A stretch of 64,000 nucleotides of DNA from an uncultured Lachnospiraceae bacterium (GCA_910585465.1 CAJUEW010000004.1:1-64000); one strand, 5' to 3'; shown: positions 48,349-59,469, numbered from the stretch's first letter. The notes: generated from the sequence alone by a model not told the origin. Translations and numbers: made by a program.

Positions 48349-48627
48349 AATTGAATACCATTATCCGCCTCATCACTAATGATAAAACCTTTGTACTTCA
48401 GGAATTTAGGATCAGCCAAAAATGGCTTTCTCTTTGCCGCAGATAATATACATAGTCTAATATATTCCATAAGGACACCTCCGTAAATTTCCCATTTATC
48501 ATTACTTTATTATATATTCTTTTTTCCATAAATGAAAGAAATTTCTTATACTTCCTGTTCATCAAAACAGAACATGAACAGTGCGGCAACAAAACGGAAT
48601 TTTATGCTGTCCTCAGTATCTCTGTTC

Positions 48628-51600
48628 CTATGCCCTTTTCTTTTTCCTAAGCAAAACAGCAAGCTGCCATATTCCCGTCAGAAGAAAGGCCAGAACTGTC
48701 GTTATACCATAGAACAATCCCTTGTTCATAAAAAACTGTATAAAAATATTGGGTGTAATCAGGAATCGTATTTCTTCTGAATTATTTCTATTGCCCGCGG
48801 CATCATAAGCAGTAACATTAAGGGTCTGCCACCGGGCTGCGCTGTCTGCCGTAAACACAATCTTTCCTCCCAGTCTGTCAATCTCCGAAGAGCTAAATGT
48901 CGATTTCTTCCCATCCACATTTATTTCCACCTCCGACAGGCAGATATTGTCCTGCACATCCAGCATAATTTTTCTGCTGCTTTCCCTGTATTGCCTGTTG
49001 TTTCCCACACCGGAAATCAGAATACTTGGACCTGTCTTATCCACCACAAATTCAACTTTCTTTCCCTTTGTGCTGTTATTAGAAGCATTCATAGCCCGAT
49101 CCTCCGAATAAATCGTCAGAATATAGGTTCCTTCTTCTTCAAAATTACTTTTCCTTATCGTATAAGTGTACTGCTTCCAGCTTTCCTCTGTCCCACTTTC
49201 ACTGACAGAATAATCTCTGCCCTCCTCCATAGTCCGCAGGCTCCCATTTAAATTACAGGTAATTTCCCGAAATTCCAGGATATCTATATTTGTCTCTATA
49301 ACGACAATATCCTGCTCCTCCTTTGTATAATATTTCCCCAGACTGCCGACCAGCCTGTCCGTCTTTTCATCAAAGGTGTAAACAGAACCAAATCGGTTCA
49401 CAGAAAAAGTTACTTCTGCCTCACTGCTGTTTCCGGCAAGATCATATACGGTTGCTTTCATCGTGTAAAGATCATCGGTTTCCGGTGTATGGGAAAAATC
49501 ATCCAGTTTGATTTCCATACCGTTTGCCGTTGCTCTGGAGGTTCCTTTTATTTCCTGTACGCCATTATGGTACCCTTTCATCAGGATCACAGAACTGTCT
49601 GCATCATAGTTTATATCGGAATAACGGATTCCCGGCATTACTGTGCCGTTGTTTGCAGACAAGTCAGTGATATCAAATATTTCCAGCTCCGGAGGCGTCT
49701 GATCAACTATAAACCGATCTGTCTCATATTCGTCCAGAGGATTATCCGCCTGATCCGTTCCGGAAACAGTAAGGGTATAATTTCCGTCTGCCCCAAAGGT
49801 CACAGTAGCTGTATAATGATCGCCGTTTTGGCTCCAGCCGGACACAAAAGGAGCTATGGTGCTGTCCCCTGCGGCCTCCACATGGATCAGCGACGGATCA
49901 AAATTGTGCTCCAGAATATCAATGGTTGCTGTCCTGCTCCGATTATAATAGCGCCCATTTCTACTCTCATTATTGTCATAGTCTACGGTCATCTCCGGCC
50001 TTGTCTGATCAATCGTAAATTCGTCCAGTCGGTTGTACTCCGCCCGGTTGCCGGCCATATCCTCAAAGGCCACAGTAAAACTGTAATCTCCGTCTGCGCT
50101 GAATACTACGCTGCAGGTATTCCGGGTATCGTCTCCTGTGCCGGAAGAACTCCAGCCGCCGATTACAGGCATCACTCCGTCCGTATTGGTAATTATGAAC
50201 TCCACATCATCCGCGCTGAAGTTGCGCTCCCGTATGTTAATGGTCGCTGTTCTGGTCTGATGATAGAACCTTCCATTGGACGGAGTATTCAGATCATATT
50301 CAACCATGATCTCCGGAGGTGTCGTATCCACATTGTAGAGTTGCTCCACATGCCCGGTATGCCCTGCATTATCTGTATAATCCGCAAAAACCATTACATC
50401 GTTTTCATTATTGGAGGATGCCTCCAGAACCAAATCTGAAGACACTGTTTTTGTGAGTTTTGTCTTTTGCCGGTCCTTTGTAAATGCCTCGCCGGCCTGC
50501 CGGCGGAAATCCTGGCTTACCCTGGAATCGTTCCCCACTTTATAACTGTAGGAACCTATTCCGGAATAAGTGTCCTGAATAGTCAGATTTAGCTTTACAT
50601 CCGTATTATAAAAATCCTTGTCCCCTATTGTCCTGCTTGGACTTGTCTGTGTCGTAATTATGGCTTTTCCGGTACTGTCATGTTTTTCTGAGCTCTCTAC
50701 CACATGATTGCGCGTCTGCTGAAGCTGGTTCCCCGACCAGTCGAACACCTCTGTTTTTACGGTCCCATTAAAATCAGACGCATCCAACGGAATTTCTACT
50801 TTATAAGAATTACTCCAGGCGGCAGAAAATGTTTTTTCCTTTATGGTCTTTTTGCCGTTTTCGTCCGTAATTGTAAATCTTATTTTATGAATACCTGCTG
50901 TTTCATCCTTTACGGAGGCGGTAACCGACATTTTATTCCGTGCAAATAAGTATCCAAAGCCTTTGTAGTTGACTGGATCATTTACCGAATAGGAGAATTC
51001 CAGATCCGCAGGCTGTGTCGTGTCCTTTGTTGGAAGCTCTGTTACATTCAGGCTGGCAGCATTGCCTGCCAAATCCGTAAAGCTGATTGGAATTCTGTAA
51101 TTTGCGTCTGTGCTCAGGGGAATATCCACATTCCATATTCCGCGCTTTATTTCGTATTCAGAGATACCATTGACTGCAGTCCATGCATTTGTATTCTTTA
51201 TCCTTTCAGACTGTATATCCTCTGCCTCCATTTTTTTCAGAGAATCCTTCAGCTCCTTATATCGGATATTCTGATCTTCAACCTGAATTTTTAAGGTTGT
51301 GTTTTCTCCAAAATACTTTCTTCCTTTATTTTCATTCACAGGTACGGATGTATATTGACAGGTGACTACAGGCGCTGTCGTGTCCAAAATTAAAAGGGGA
51401 CTTTGGTAACGGCCTCCGGACACACAGCCTCCCTGTACAATGCCTCCGCCTCTCATCTGGTTGCCTGCTGCATCCCGGCAGGCAACGGAAACCCTATAGT
51501 CACCATCCTCCGTCACAGAATAGGTTCCTCTGTAGAGCGTCCCGGATTTCTTCCAGTCCATAGCAGTATCCGTTCCATTAATAAGAAATTCAAAATCTGC

Positions 51601-54600
51601 AAGCTTGTTTGCTTTTTTCTCATCTCTGGCCAGATATGCTTCATCTACAGTTACTGTAATATCAATCCTACCTTCGGTTATACCGTAATAGGAGGTCATA
51701 TTTACTGCCGGAGTCTTATTTTTACTGCTGTAATCCTTGTTATCCTTATCCTTCAGCCGGAATGCTTTATTAAAAGAAATATCAAACACCGGAGCTGCAT
51801 GATCGAGAATAAATGGCTGCCCGGTATAGTTTCCGTCCTTCAGACGCCCGTCCGCACCTCCATTTATCAGAAGATTTCCCGCCCGATCCGTATAGGAAAT
51901 CCTTACTGCATAGGCTGCCTCCGCCCCTGCTTCTCCGTCAAAGCCAAAGCTCGCTGTATGGAGGTTTCCGTCGTCTGTCCAGTGAATTCCTTCTATGGGA
52001 CTCCCTCCCTGTATATCCGGACGATTACTTACAATAATCCTGCCGCCGTCTATCTCTGCTACGGACACATTTACGGAAGCAGCATCCCAATACGCTCCGT
52101 TGTCATCAATAGTAAAAGAAATATCTACATCCGCACCTTCCACATTACGATATACATTCACATGATTAACCCTGCGATCTGTAGTTCCCACAGTCCTGCA
52201 GCTAACCAGCCCCGGCGCCCGATTGTCCAAAATTATCATCCCGCTCTCATAAGTCCCTGTATCCGTTTGGAGAACTCCAAACGAACCATCCGCGTCTGCC
52301 AGCGTCAGAAGGTTTCCGGAGCCGTCCTGATAAGAAGCAGTGATTCTGTATTCCGTCTCTCCTCCGCCTTCTTCCTGCCTATACGGAAGCCAAAGCTCCG
52401 CTGAGATGGTACTGTCACTGCGGTTCCATTGACGAAAGCTAAAAGAGCTTCCGTCCGCCAGATACTCCGTAATATTTCCTCTGGTTCCGATTCCGTCCTT
52501 GTACACTGTTATTATGGGAAGAATCACCTTTCCGGTCTTCATATCCACATTTTTATCAAAATACTGTTCTGTAAAGGTCAGCAGCACCTTTTCATAAAGC
52601 TGCCCCTTTTCAGGCCTGTAATACCGTCTCTGACCGGAATCCTCCTTTCCTGTACAGTTCTCATAGACAATATGGAGCGACGGAGCAGTATGATCGATTA
52701 CCAGCATCTGTGTGCCCTGTCCTTTTACGGCCAGCTCAGGCTTTATACTGCCATCCGCAACATTACCGGCCTCATCCTCTACTGCTATAATTTTAAGCGT
52801 ATCTGCATTCTCCCCCTCCAGTTCAAAACGGACCGCCTGATATTTTCCGTCTGCGGTTGTACCGCTCACCTGCACCGGCGGATATGTTTTGCCTCCATAT
52901 TGATAAGTAACAAATCTAACGCCTGATATTCTGTCCTGAAGATACAAGGTCACCTGAATTTTGTTTTTTACAAAAATTCGTTCATAAAGCTTTTCCCCGA
53001 ATTCTGTTTCACGCAGTGTATCCAGTGCCTTTGCAAAAATGCCCCGGGGTATTCTGTTTGTTTCCTCCTCATAATCTGCATATTCTGCCTGAATCGTAGT
53101 ATCTATATCAGGCAATACTTTATCCTTTCTGAATACAAGCTCCGTCCAGGAACCATTTTCACTCTTTCCATTTCCAAGCTCATCATATGCCTGAAATTCA
53201 TAGCTTCCGTCAAAGGTGTCATCTGATTCTTCCACAGCAAAGCTCCAAAGCCCCTCCTGTCCTCGTATCCCCTTCTCCATTTCATAAATCAAAGAGCTTC
53301 CTGTCTTTCTATAGCGGACTCTTGGAATAGCTGAGCTGCCATAGCTGTTTTTAACCTTAACCGTAAAGACAGTATCCTTGTTGGACCATCCGCCGTGGGC
53401 AGCAGCCCAGTCCTTTGTGCTGATGTCAACATCCGTAATTTCCGGTGCTGTCCTGACAATCTCCACAGAAAGCTTCTTACTCGCTGCTCCTTTGTTTCCG
53501 GCCATATCCGCAGCAGTTACCTGATATTCGCCTTTTACATACGTATCTGTGGAAATTGTCCAGAAGTATCTGCCATCCGCATCCGGGCATCCGGCATCCG
53601 GCTTAAGACAGGAATCCCTGCCGTCCTTTAAAAGGCTTACCATATCCAAATATGTATCCTTTACAACCGCCGTAATCTTTACATCATTTCCCGACAGAAC
53701 AGCCTCCTTTTCAGGTTTGACAGCCCCTTCATCAGCTACAATCCGCACATCGGTAATCTTTGGAGCTTTATTGTCAATTACAATACTTCTGCTGATAAAT
53801 ACAGAGTCTGCAGTACTCCCCTTACAGCACTCATCCGCTGTCAGAGCATTTTGAGAACCATCGGCATAAGAAACTGTAAAGGAATAAAGCGCTTCCTTTC
53901 CGTCTATCCTATCAAGCTTAAGATCCAGCTCCACCTCACAGATCTGACCTGTAACGGCTGTCCAGCTAAAGCTGTCCATTTTCTCTACAAGCCCGTCTGT
54001 CACCCTTGTTACCACTACCTCCGGCTGAACAGCCGCACCATCCGCAAGCTGTCTGTCGTAAAAATCTTCATCCAGTGTCAGCTTTAAGACCGCGGTGTCC
54101 CTGTAATTAATATAGGGCATATCATCCTTTGTTTTCTCTGTATAAGAGCCTTCCGCTCCATAATCAATGCTGAGCTTCGGCGGGCAGTTATCCAAAAAAA
54201 TAACCGTATCACCGTCCATCTCTACAGGAGCCGCCGTACCTCCCATCAAATTTCCTGCCCTGTCCTTCAGTCCTGTGACTCTCAGTCTGCCGGAAACGCT
54301 GGAATTATCCGGTGCCTTAAGCGTTCCCTTTATTACAGCATATCCGTCATAGGCGCTTTCTCCGATAACCTCCTCAGCTCCTGGTCCCTCTAAAAGCTCC
54401 AGGTTTTCTATTCTTATCTTCCTGTCCGGTAAAACTATGGATTCCTTCAGGTTATTTCCGTCTATTCCTGAAATATAGGGATCCGAAGCTCCGGACGGAG
54501 CCTTATCTTTTATAAGGAGATAAAACTTCACATACCTCTGTCCGTAAAGCCTGCTTAGTCCTGTATTTCCCAGTTCCCCGGGTATTGTCTTACCTGCGCC

Positions 54601-56547
54601 AATGTCCGGCTCATAGATAACATATACGGCAGAATCCGGGGCTGTCTTGTCAACCTTAAAATCAAATTTGTACTCCTTGTATATTCCGGCAGCATCGGTA
54701 GCTTTGATCGTATAAGAGTAGCTTCCGTCCGCAAGCTCCAGGCTGGTCTGTCCGCCCACAGTCAATACTTCATGGGATAATGCAGTTCCTAAAATACATT
54801 TTCCGGTCCCGTCTACCCGGGACCACAGCGGAACCGGATCATAATGGAGCCCGTCGGAAGAAAATTCAATTTTGACAATATGTTCATCCGCTCCGAAATC
54901 TGCGGTGAATGCCGGCTTTGCCGTCCCGTTAAAACACTTGACAGACTTGCCGGCCCCATCTGTGAATGCTTTCGGCTCTGCCGCATAAGCAATCTTTCCC
55001 TCCAGTCCTGTTTTTTTACTCTTCTCTGCTTTTACCCTAACGGAAGAACCTAAATTCCCGGCTCCGTCAGAAACAGAATAAAAATAGGTTCCCCCTTCGG
55101 TCAGCGTATCTGCATATACAAGCCCCTGTTCCGGAACAATTTCCCGGACATGAGTTCCGTCTGCACTGGCTCTTGTCACAATCACCGGAGCTTGATCCTT
55201 CTCTGTCTCCCCGGCTCCAAGATTATCTGTAACATCCAGCGTAACATATAATTCCTCTTTAAACAGGTAGCATCCTTCCTCCGTCTCTGCCGTATATTCT
55301 GCATTATTTACAGCAGAGCTCAGAGCAATTTCAGGAGCTTTTGTATCTTTTTTGATATCAATGCTGACAGATGTTTCATTTCCTGCCCTGTCTGCAGCCT
55401 TGACCTGATAACTTCCTGAAGCAGTCAGCAGGTATTTTCCATCATCCAGAAAAATTTCTGTCTCGTCCCCTGAGCCGTCCGGTATTTTTATCAGACTTAC
55501 CTTTGCAATGCCTGAACCTCCTTTGTCACTGACTGAAAACTCAACGGATATATCACTGTCTGTCAGATAATAGCTTTTTTGATCCTCCAGCCCGTGAAAC
55601 TGCGGAGCAGTTCCATCCACCTGTTCCACGACAATGTCGGCCTTTCCCACATTTCCTGCCCTGTCAATTACAAAAATATAATAAGAGCCTGATTCCGTTA
55701 CAGAAAAGCTTCCCTGAGCGTTGTTCACCGGTATACGGGTCAAGCCGGATAAATCCTGTCCTTTGCTTACTGTACCCAGCTCTGAATCAGTTACAGAATA
55801 ATAAACCTCATGCGCGTCTGACGGTACAGTTACTGTCACTGTTTTACTTTTTGACCATCTGCCCGCGTCTGAAACCTCCAAATCTGTACTTTCATCAATA
55901 AAAGGTGCAGCCATATCGATTTCAAATTTATTCAGGATATACTGTTTGATCTTTCCGTCCGCATCCTTTAAATAAATCATGGTATCCTCTGCCAAACTGG
56001 AATCATAAATTATCCTGTCCCCAAAAGAGCCTGCTTTAGACTCTCCAATGGTCCACCCGGAGACGCCCGGTTTCACTGTCACCGGCTCACTATAGTAACC
56101 GGGCACATACGAAGCCCCCTCCACAATAATATCTTCTTTTCCTGCGGCTCCCACCTCAATAAGAAAAACAGCGCTGACCTGATCTCTGTAATCCCCTTTT
56201 CCGGTTATCTGAATTGTATAGCTTCCTTCCTCGGAAAATGCAGGATCAGAAGGCTCAATCTCATAATCCATACCCTGCGTAAGCTTTTTGTCCCCGTCTG
56301 TTACCGTTACCTTCACCTGGTGCTCCCTGCCGTCATAATCGACTCTGGAAGGGGTTAAAGTAACCTCAATTTCATCCGACATCAGAGACTTTGCACTGTC
56401 TGCAGGAACGTTTATTTCGTCAGCAGACAGTACTGCAGATTCCACTGCCTTTACAGACAGAACCGGCAGGACATTCAAAGTCAGTCCGCAGAATAGTACT
56501 AATGTCAAAATGTGCCTTATCTTTTCTGTAAACGTTTTTCCTTTCAC
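48628..56547 (-). CDS. giant Ig-repeat surface protein
   Basis: A 2639-residue cell-surface protein. A signal peptide lies at 1-33 (basic, then LTLVLFCGLTLNVLPVLSV). An MBG-like domain at about 55-130 follows (VDYDGREHQVKVTVTDGDKKLTQGMDYEI). About 16 Ig-like repeats follow, each containing a D.TAP.I-type strand and GNAA-like Asp/Gly turns. It ends in a membrane segment (GLFYGITTVLAFLLTGIWQLAVLL) and RKKKRA, so it is held in the membrane, with no LPXTG motif. It is last in the operon with kinase and phosphatase. Adhesin or envelope scaffold are both possible. Confidence 0.9.
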   Translation of the reverse strand: MKGKTFTEKIRHILTLVLFCGLTLNVLPVLSVKAVESAVLSADEINVPADSAKSLMSDEIEVTLTPSRVDYDGREHQVKVTVTDGDKKLTQGMDYEIEPSDPAFSEEGSYTIQITGKGDYRDQVSAVFLIEVGAAGKEDIIVEGASYVPGYYSEPVTVKPGVSGWTIGESKAGSFGDRIIYDSSLAEDTMIYLKDADGKIKQYILNKFEIDMAAPFIDESTDLEVSDAGRWSKSKTVTVTVPSDAHEVYYSVTDSELGTVSKGQDLSGLTRIPVNNAQGSFSVTESGSYYIFVIDRAGNVGKADIVVEQVDGTAPQFHGLEDQKSYYLTDSDISVEFSVSDKGGSGIAKVSLIKIPDGSGDETEIFLDDGKYLLTASGSYQVKAADRAGNETSVSIDIKKDTKAPEIALSSAVNNAEYTAETEEGCYLFKEELYVTLDVTDNLGAGETEKDQAPVIVTRASADGTHVREIVPEQGLVYADTLTEGGTYFYSVSDGAGNLGSSVRVKAEKSKKTGLEGKIAYAAEPKAFTDGAGKSVKCFNGTAKPAFTADFGADEHIVKIEFSSDGLHYDPVPLWSRVDGTGKCILGTALSHEVLTVGGQTSLELADGSYSYTIKATDAAGIYKEYKFDFKVDKTAPDSAVYVIYEPDIGAGKTIPGELGNTGLSRLYGQRYVKFYLLIKDKAPSGASDPYISGIDGNNLKESIVLPDRKIRIENLELLEGPGAEEVIGESAYDGYAVIKGTLKAPDNSSVSGRLRVTGLKDRAGNLMGGTAAPVEMDGDTVIFLDNCPPKLSIDYGAEGSYTEKTKDDMPYINYRDTAVLKLTLDEDFYDRQLADGAAVQPEVVVTRVTDGLVEKMDSFSWTAVTGQICEVELDLKLDRIDGKEALYSFTVSYADGSQNALTADECCKGSTADSVFISRSIVIDNKAPKITDVRIVADEGAVKPEKEAVLSGNDVKITAVVKDTYLDMVSLLKDGRDSCLKPDAGCPDADGRYFWTISTDTYVKGEYQVTAADMAGNKGAASKKLSVEIVRTAPEITDVDISTKDWAAAHGGWSNKDTVFTVKVKNSYGSSAIPRVRYRKTGSSLIYEMEKGIRGQEGLWSFAVEESDDTFDGSYEFQAYDELGNGKSENGSWTELVFRKDKVLPDIDTTIQAEYADYEEETNRIPRGIFAKALDTLRETEFGEKLYERIFVKNKIQVTLYLQDRISGVRFVTYQYGGKTYPPVQVSGTTADGKYQAVRFELEGENADTLKIIAVEDEAGNVADGSIKPELAVKGQGTQMLVIDHTAPSLHIVYENCTGKEDSGQRRYYRPEKGQLYEKVLLTFTEQYFDKNVDMKTGKVILPIITVYKDGIGTRGNITEYLADGSSFSFRQWNRSDSTISAELWLPYRQEEGGGETEYRITASYQDGSGNLLTLADADGSFGVLQTDTGTYESGMIILDNRAPGLVSCRTVGTTDRRVNHVNVYRNVEGADVDISFTIDDNGAYWDAASVNVSVAEIDGGRIIVSNRPDIQGGSPIEGIHWTDDGNLHTASFGFDGEAGAEAAYAVRISYTDRAGNLLINGGADGRLKDGNYTGQPFILDHAAPVFDISFNKAFRLKDKDNKDYSSKNKTPAVNMTSYYGITEGRIDITVTVDEAYLARDEKKANKLADFEFLINGTDTAMDWKKSGTLYRGTYSVTEDGDYRVSVACRDAAGNQMRGGGIVQGGCVSGGRYQSPLLILDTTAPVVTCQYTSVPVNENKGRKYFGENTTLKIQVEDQNIRYKELKDSLKKMEAEDIQSERIKNTNAWTAVNGISEYEIKRGIWNVDIPLSTDANYRIPISFTDLAGNAASLNVTELPTKDTTQPADLEFSYSVNDPVNYKGFGYLFARNKMSVTASVKDETAGIHKIRFTITDENGKKTIKEKTFSAAWSNSYKVEIPLDASDFNGTVKTEVFDWSGNQLQQTRNHVVESSEKHDSTGKAIITTQTSPSRTIGDKDFYNTDVKLNLTIQDTYSGIGSYSYKVGNDSRVSQDFRRQAGEAFTKDRQKTKLTKTVSSDLVLEASSNNENDVMVFADYTDNAGHTGHVEQLYNVDTTPPEIMVEYDLNTPSNGRFYHQTRTATINIRERNFSADDVEFIITNTDGVMPVIGGWSSSGTGDDTRNTCSVVFSADGDYSFTVAFEDMAGNRAEYNRLDEFTIDQTRPEMTVDYDNNESRNGRYYNRSRTATIDILEHNFDPSLIHVEAAGDSTIAPFVSGWSQNGDHYTATVTFGADGNYTLTVSGTDQADNPLDEYETDRFIVDQTPPELEIFDITDLSANNGTVMPGIRYSDINYDADSSVILMKGYHNGVQEIKGTSRATANGMEIKLDDFSHTPETDDLYTMKATVYDLAGNSSEAEVTFSVNRFGSVYTFDEKTDRLVGSLGKYYTKEEQDIVVIETNIDILEFREITCNLNGSLRTMEEGRDYSVSESGTEESWKQYTYTIRKSNFEEEGTYILTIYSEDRAMNASNNSTKGKKVEFVVDKTGPSILISGVGNNRQYRESSRKIMLDVQDNICLSEVEINVDGKKSTFSSSEIDRLGGKIVFTADSAARWQTLNVTAYDAAGNRNNSEEIRFLITPNIFIQFFMNKGLFYGITTVLAFLLTGIWQLAVLLRKKKRA

Positions 56548-56559
56548 TCATGTCCTCCC

Positions 56560-56982
56560 TTATATGATCGTTTCATCTGTATGAACCAGCAGAATCTCCC
56601 TCTCTATACGGAAATCCGGCATTTCCTGAAACAAAGGAACCGTCCATTTACTGCCTTCTGCTTCCCCTGACAGCTTTTTCGTTGCCTCATCCTCCGAAAA
56701 GCTCGTTATTTTTCTTCTTTCAGGCTCTCCTGATCTTTTTATTATGTACCTTTCACGAAACTCCGGCTTTATACATTTCCCGGACTCCTTATTTTTTCGG
56801 CCCTTTTGCTCCAGCTCCCTGATTCCCCGTTTTGCCTGGCATCCCGTAAAAAACCCCAGAACACCTCTGATATCCAGGCGAATAAACAAAATAACGGAAA
56901 ACATCAGAAAGATCGCCGTACCTGACAAACATAACAAATACAGATTATGATACAATTCAATTTTTTCCCTTATATTTTCCAT
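56560..56982 (-). CDS. membrane-anchored protein of kinase operon
   Basis: A 140-residue protein with one membrane segment (LYLLCLSGTAIFLMFSVILFIRLDI, about residues 13-37) and a highly charged cytoplasmic part. Its stop leaves 12 bases to the giant gene's start and its start abuts the kinase gene. No family recognised; possibly a kinase substrate or adaptor. Confidence 0.7.
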   Translation of the reverse strand: MENIREKIELYHNLYLLCLSGTAIFLMFSVILFIRLDIRGVLGFFTGCQAKRGIRELEQKGRKNKESGKCIKPEFRERYIIKRSGEPERRKITSFSEDEATKKLSGEAEGSKWTVPLFQEMPDFRIEREILLVHTDETII

Positions 56983-58671
56983 CTACTTTTCTTCCTCATC
57001 CACTTGTCTGTATGCGGAATATACCATCTTCTCCGCTTTCTCCGTATCCTGCAAAAGCTTCTGTATCTCTTCCCGGAGCAGCTTCTTATTTGCATCATCC
57101 AAATTTGAAAAATCCGTACCCAAATGCTGCCGCACATTTTGAAGCTGCTCCTGCATTTCCTTCTCTTTTACACCTGCATTTCTGAATTCTGTTGTTCTTG
57201 AAACGATCTGGCTCACCAGCTCTTTGTACATCACCAATGCTGTACGCTCGTTATCTGCTGCCACCAAATTTCCCTCTGACAGCAGAACCAAATCCTCCCA
57301 ATAATTCCGGTAAGTAACCGAAGCGTCCCCCGCCTCATCTGCCACTCCCACACTTGCATAATATGCAGATATTTTATAAAGTCTTTTCGCCCGCTCCACC
57401 TGGCTTTCCTCCAAATGCTCTGACTGAGATGCAGTCTCAAAATATCCCTTTGCGTTCTTTTTGTTGCTTTTTTCTTCAAATTTATAAAAATACGCAATTC
57501 CCGCCTCATAGGCAAACCGGTCATAACCCTCTTTATTTTTCTGAAACTCTCTCTCATTTGTCTGCTTATTATTCCCATAATCAATCAGCACAGCTCGGAG
57601 CTGTTCGCTCTCCTCTGCAGTCAGGAGCTGATCATCCAGATAAGCATTTTCCAAAAGCTCCAGATAGGCATCCTCCCTGAACGGATTCAAATTTACAGCC
57701 TTCCGGTAATTTTCTATTTCCTCTTCCTTTGCCGCAGAGTTCCGGGCCGCCAGAAGATAGGCATCATAATTGCTTTTGCAGATCTGAGCCTCCAGCATTG
57801 TACATATAACCGCTCCCAGCCCGAACAATACCGCCACAGCCGAAGGAATCAGGAATTTTATAAGCTTTACCTTCTGCTGCTTTCTGTATTTCTGATCAGC
57901 CATCCAGTAATGTTCCAGCGCATACATAAGCTCTGCACAGGATTGATACCGCTCCTCCTTTTTTACCTGGGTGCATTTTGTGATAATTGCCTCCAGCCCG
58001 GAGGACAGTCCTGGATTCACATGGCAGATGGGCCTCAGCTCATGCGGACTCTCTCCTGTAAGAAGCTGAAACAGCATAACTCCAAGACAGAAGATATCCG
58101 TACGGGCATCACTCTGCTCTTCCTCCCTGTACTGCTCCGGAGCAGCATATCCGCGGGTTCCCAGCGGAATAGTATCCTTCCTGTTTTGAGGCTTATATTC
58201 CCTGGCCGCTCCGAAATCAACCAGCATAAGGTTTCCGTCCGGACGCAGCATAACATTGGCCGGCTTCATGTCCCGGTAGATAACAGGCGGAATCTGAGAA
58301 TGCAGGTAGAACAGTACATCGCATAGCTGCTGCGCCCATTCTATCACCATATCCTGAGGCTGCGCTCCTTCTTCCGAAAGCAGGCTGTCCAGAGAACGTC
58401 CCTCAATATAATCCATAACAATCAGAAGAGAGTTTTCTCCTTCGATAACGTCCACAACGCTTGGAAGATGAGCATGCTTCAGCCTCTTCATCATCTCTAT
58501 CTCTTTTTTATCTGCATGAAAATCCCTGTGATCATTTTTAATGACCTCTTTTATAGCCCATTGTTTATTAACCTTTTCATTCATCGCAAGATAAACTACA
58601 CTCATCCCGCCCCTTCCGATAATATTCAGTATCTTATATTTTCCGTCAATAATAGAACCAATTTCCAGCAT
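56983..58671 (-). CDS. Ser/Thr protein kinase (PknB/Hanks type) with TPR-like sensor
   Basis: A 562-residue protein. Kinase domain at 1-260 has GRGGMSVVYLAMNEKVNKQWAIKEV (Gly loop, Lys), YRDMKPANVML (catalytic Asp) and DFGAARE plus APEQY. A membrane segment lies at about 268-292 (LIKFLIPSAVAVLFGLGAVICTMLEA). The outside part, about 270 residues, is helical and tetratricopeptide-like (YLELLENAYLDDQL, ARAKRLYKISAYYASVG), not PASTA repeats. It works with the PP2C phosphatase encoded just upstream, and likely senses the envelope through its outer domain. Confidence 0.93.
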   Translation of the reverse strand: MLEIGSIIDGKYKILNIIGRGGMSVVYLAMNEKVNKQWAIKEVIKNDHRDFHADKKEIEMMKRLKHAHLPSVVDVIEGENSLLIVMDYIEGRSLDSLLSEEGAQPQDMVIEWAQQLCDVLFYLHSQIPPVIYRDMKPANVMLRPDGNLMLVDFGAAREYKPQNRKDTIPLGTRGYAAPEQYREEEQSDARTDIFCLGVMLFQLLTGESPHELRPICHVNPGLSSGLEAIITKCTQVKKEERYQSCAELMYALEHYWMADQKYRKQQKVKLIKFLIPSAVAVLFGLGAVICTMLEAQICKSNYDAYLLAARNSAAKEEEIENYRKAVNLNPFREDAYLELLENAYLDDQLLTAEESEQLRAVLIDYGNNKQTNEREFQKNKEGYDRFAYEAGIAYFYKFEEKSNKKNAKGYFETASQSEHLEESQVERAKRLYKISAYYASVGVADEAGDASVTYRNYWEDLVLLSEGNLVAADNERTALVMYKELVSQIVSRTTEFRNAGVKEKEMQEQLQNVRQHLGTDFSNLDDANKKLLREEIQKLLQDTEKAEKMVYSAYRQVDEEEK

Positions 58672-58686
58672 CCGTTCCTCTCCCCG

Positions 58687-59469
58687 TTATGTACGTATCA
58701 CTATCACCGAAATATTATCCTGTTCCCCCCGTTCTTTATTTAAGGTAATCAGCCTCGCACAGCTCTTTTCCATCACAGACTCGTCCGTAAGGACAGACGG
58801 ATTCAGCGCCTGATATATCTCCTGTCCGGTAACCACATGCCGAAAGCCGTCGCAGCAAAGCATATATACAGAATTTCGTCCAATTCTCCCCTTGCTATAC
58901 ACAGGCTCCACCTTTTCTGAGGCCCCTACGCATTGAAGCAGTATACCTCTTCTAAAATCCTCTGCCGCCTGCTCTTTGGTAAGAAGTCCCTGATCCACCT
59001 CCCTTTGAACTAAAGTCTGATCCTTTGTCAACTGATAAAGTTGATCGGTCAGCTCATAGGCGCGGCTGTCTCCCACATGAAGCAGATAATATTCTTCTCC
59101 CATAAACAGCATTGCTGTCAGCGTCGTACCAAGCTGAATGCCATTTTGCCTTCCATATTTCAGAATTTTTGCGTTCATGTTCATAATAAGGTCATCCCAG
59201 GAACACAGAAGTTTCTTCTCCGGTGATTCAAAAGCCGCAATGACGGGCAGAGCCTTTTCAAACCATCCCGAAAAGGCTCTGACAAGGGAAGCGCTGGCCA
59301 CTTCTCCTTTTTTCAGTCCTCCCACACCATCGCAGAGTACTGCCAGAACAATCCGTATATTCTTGCAGACAGCCTGCTTAACCAGCAAAGAATCCTGATT
59401 TATCCTTTTTCTGACACCTGCATCCGTACCCCAGGCTAATAAATAATCCTTTTTCATAACACATCCCAC
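58687..59469 (-). CDS. PP2C-family protein phosphatase
   Basis: A 260-residue PP2C phosphatase with the metal-binding motifs TDAGVRKRINQDSLLV, LAVLCDGVGG, GTTLTAMLF and HVGDSRAYEL, and TKDQTLVQREVDQG. It reverses the kinase encoded 15 bases downstream. Its start overlaps the prepilin peptidase gene by 16 bases. Confidence 0.93.
   Translation of the reverse strand: MGCVMKKDYLLAWGTDAGVRKRINQDSLLVKQAVCKNIRIVLAVLCDGVGGLKKGEVASASLVRAFSGWFEKALPVIAAFESPEKKLLCSWDDLIMNMNAKILKYGRQNGIQLGTTLTAMLFMGEEYYLLHVGDSRAYELTDQLYQLTKDQTLVQREVDQGLLTKEQAAEDFRRGILLQCVGASEKVEPVYSKGRIGRNSVYMLCCDGFRHVVTGQEIYQALNPSVLTDESVMEKSCARLITLNKERGEQDNISVIVIRT

Noticed and set aside
48398..48592. 64-codon minus-strand frame
   Set aside because: No convincing ribosome site, odd composition and overlap with sequence that looks non-coding.
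49489..52404. Plus-strand open frames of more than 300 codons opposite the giant surface protein
   Set aside because: They are antisense shadows of the Ig-repeat gene, with no starts or domain signatures.
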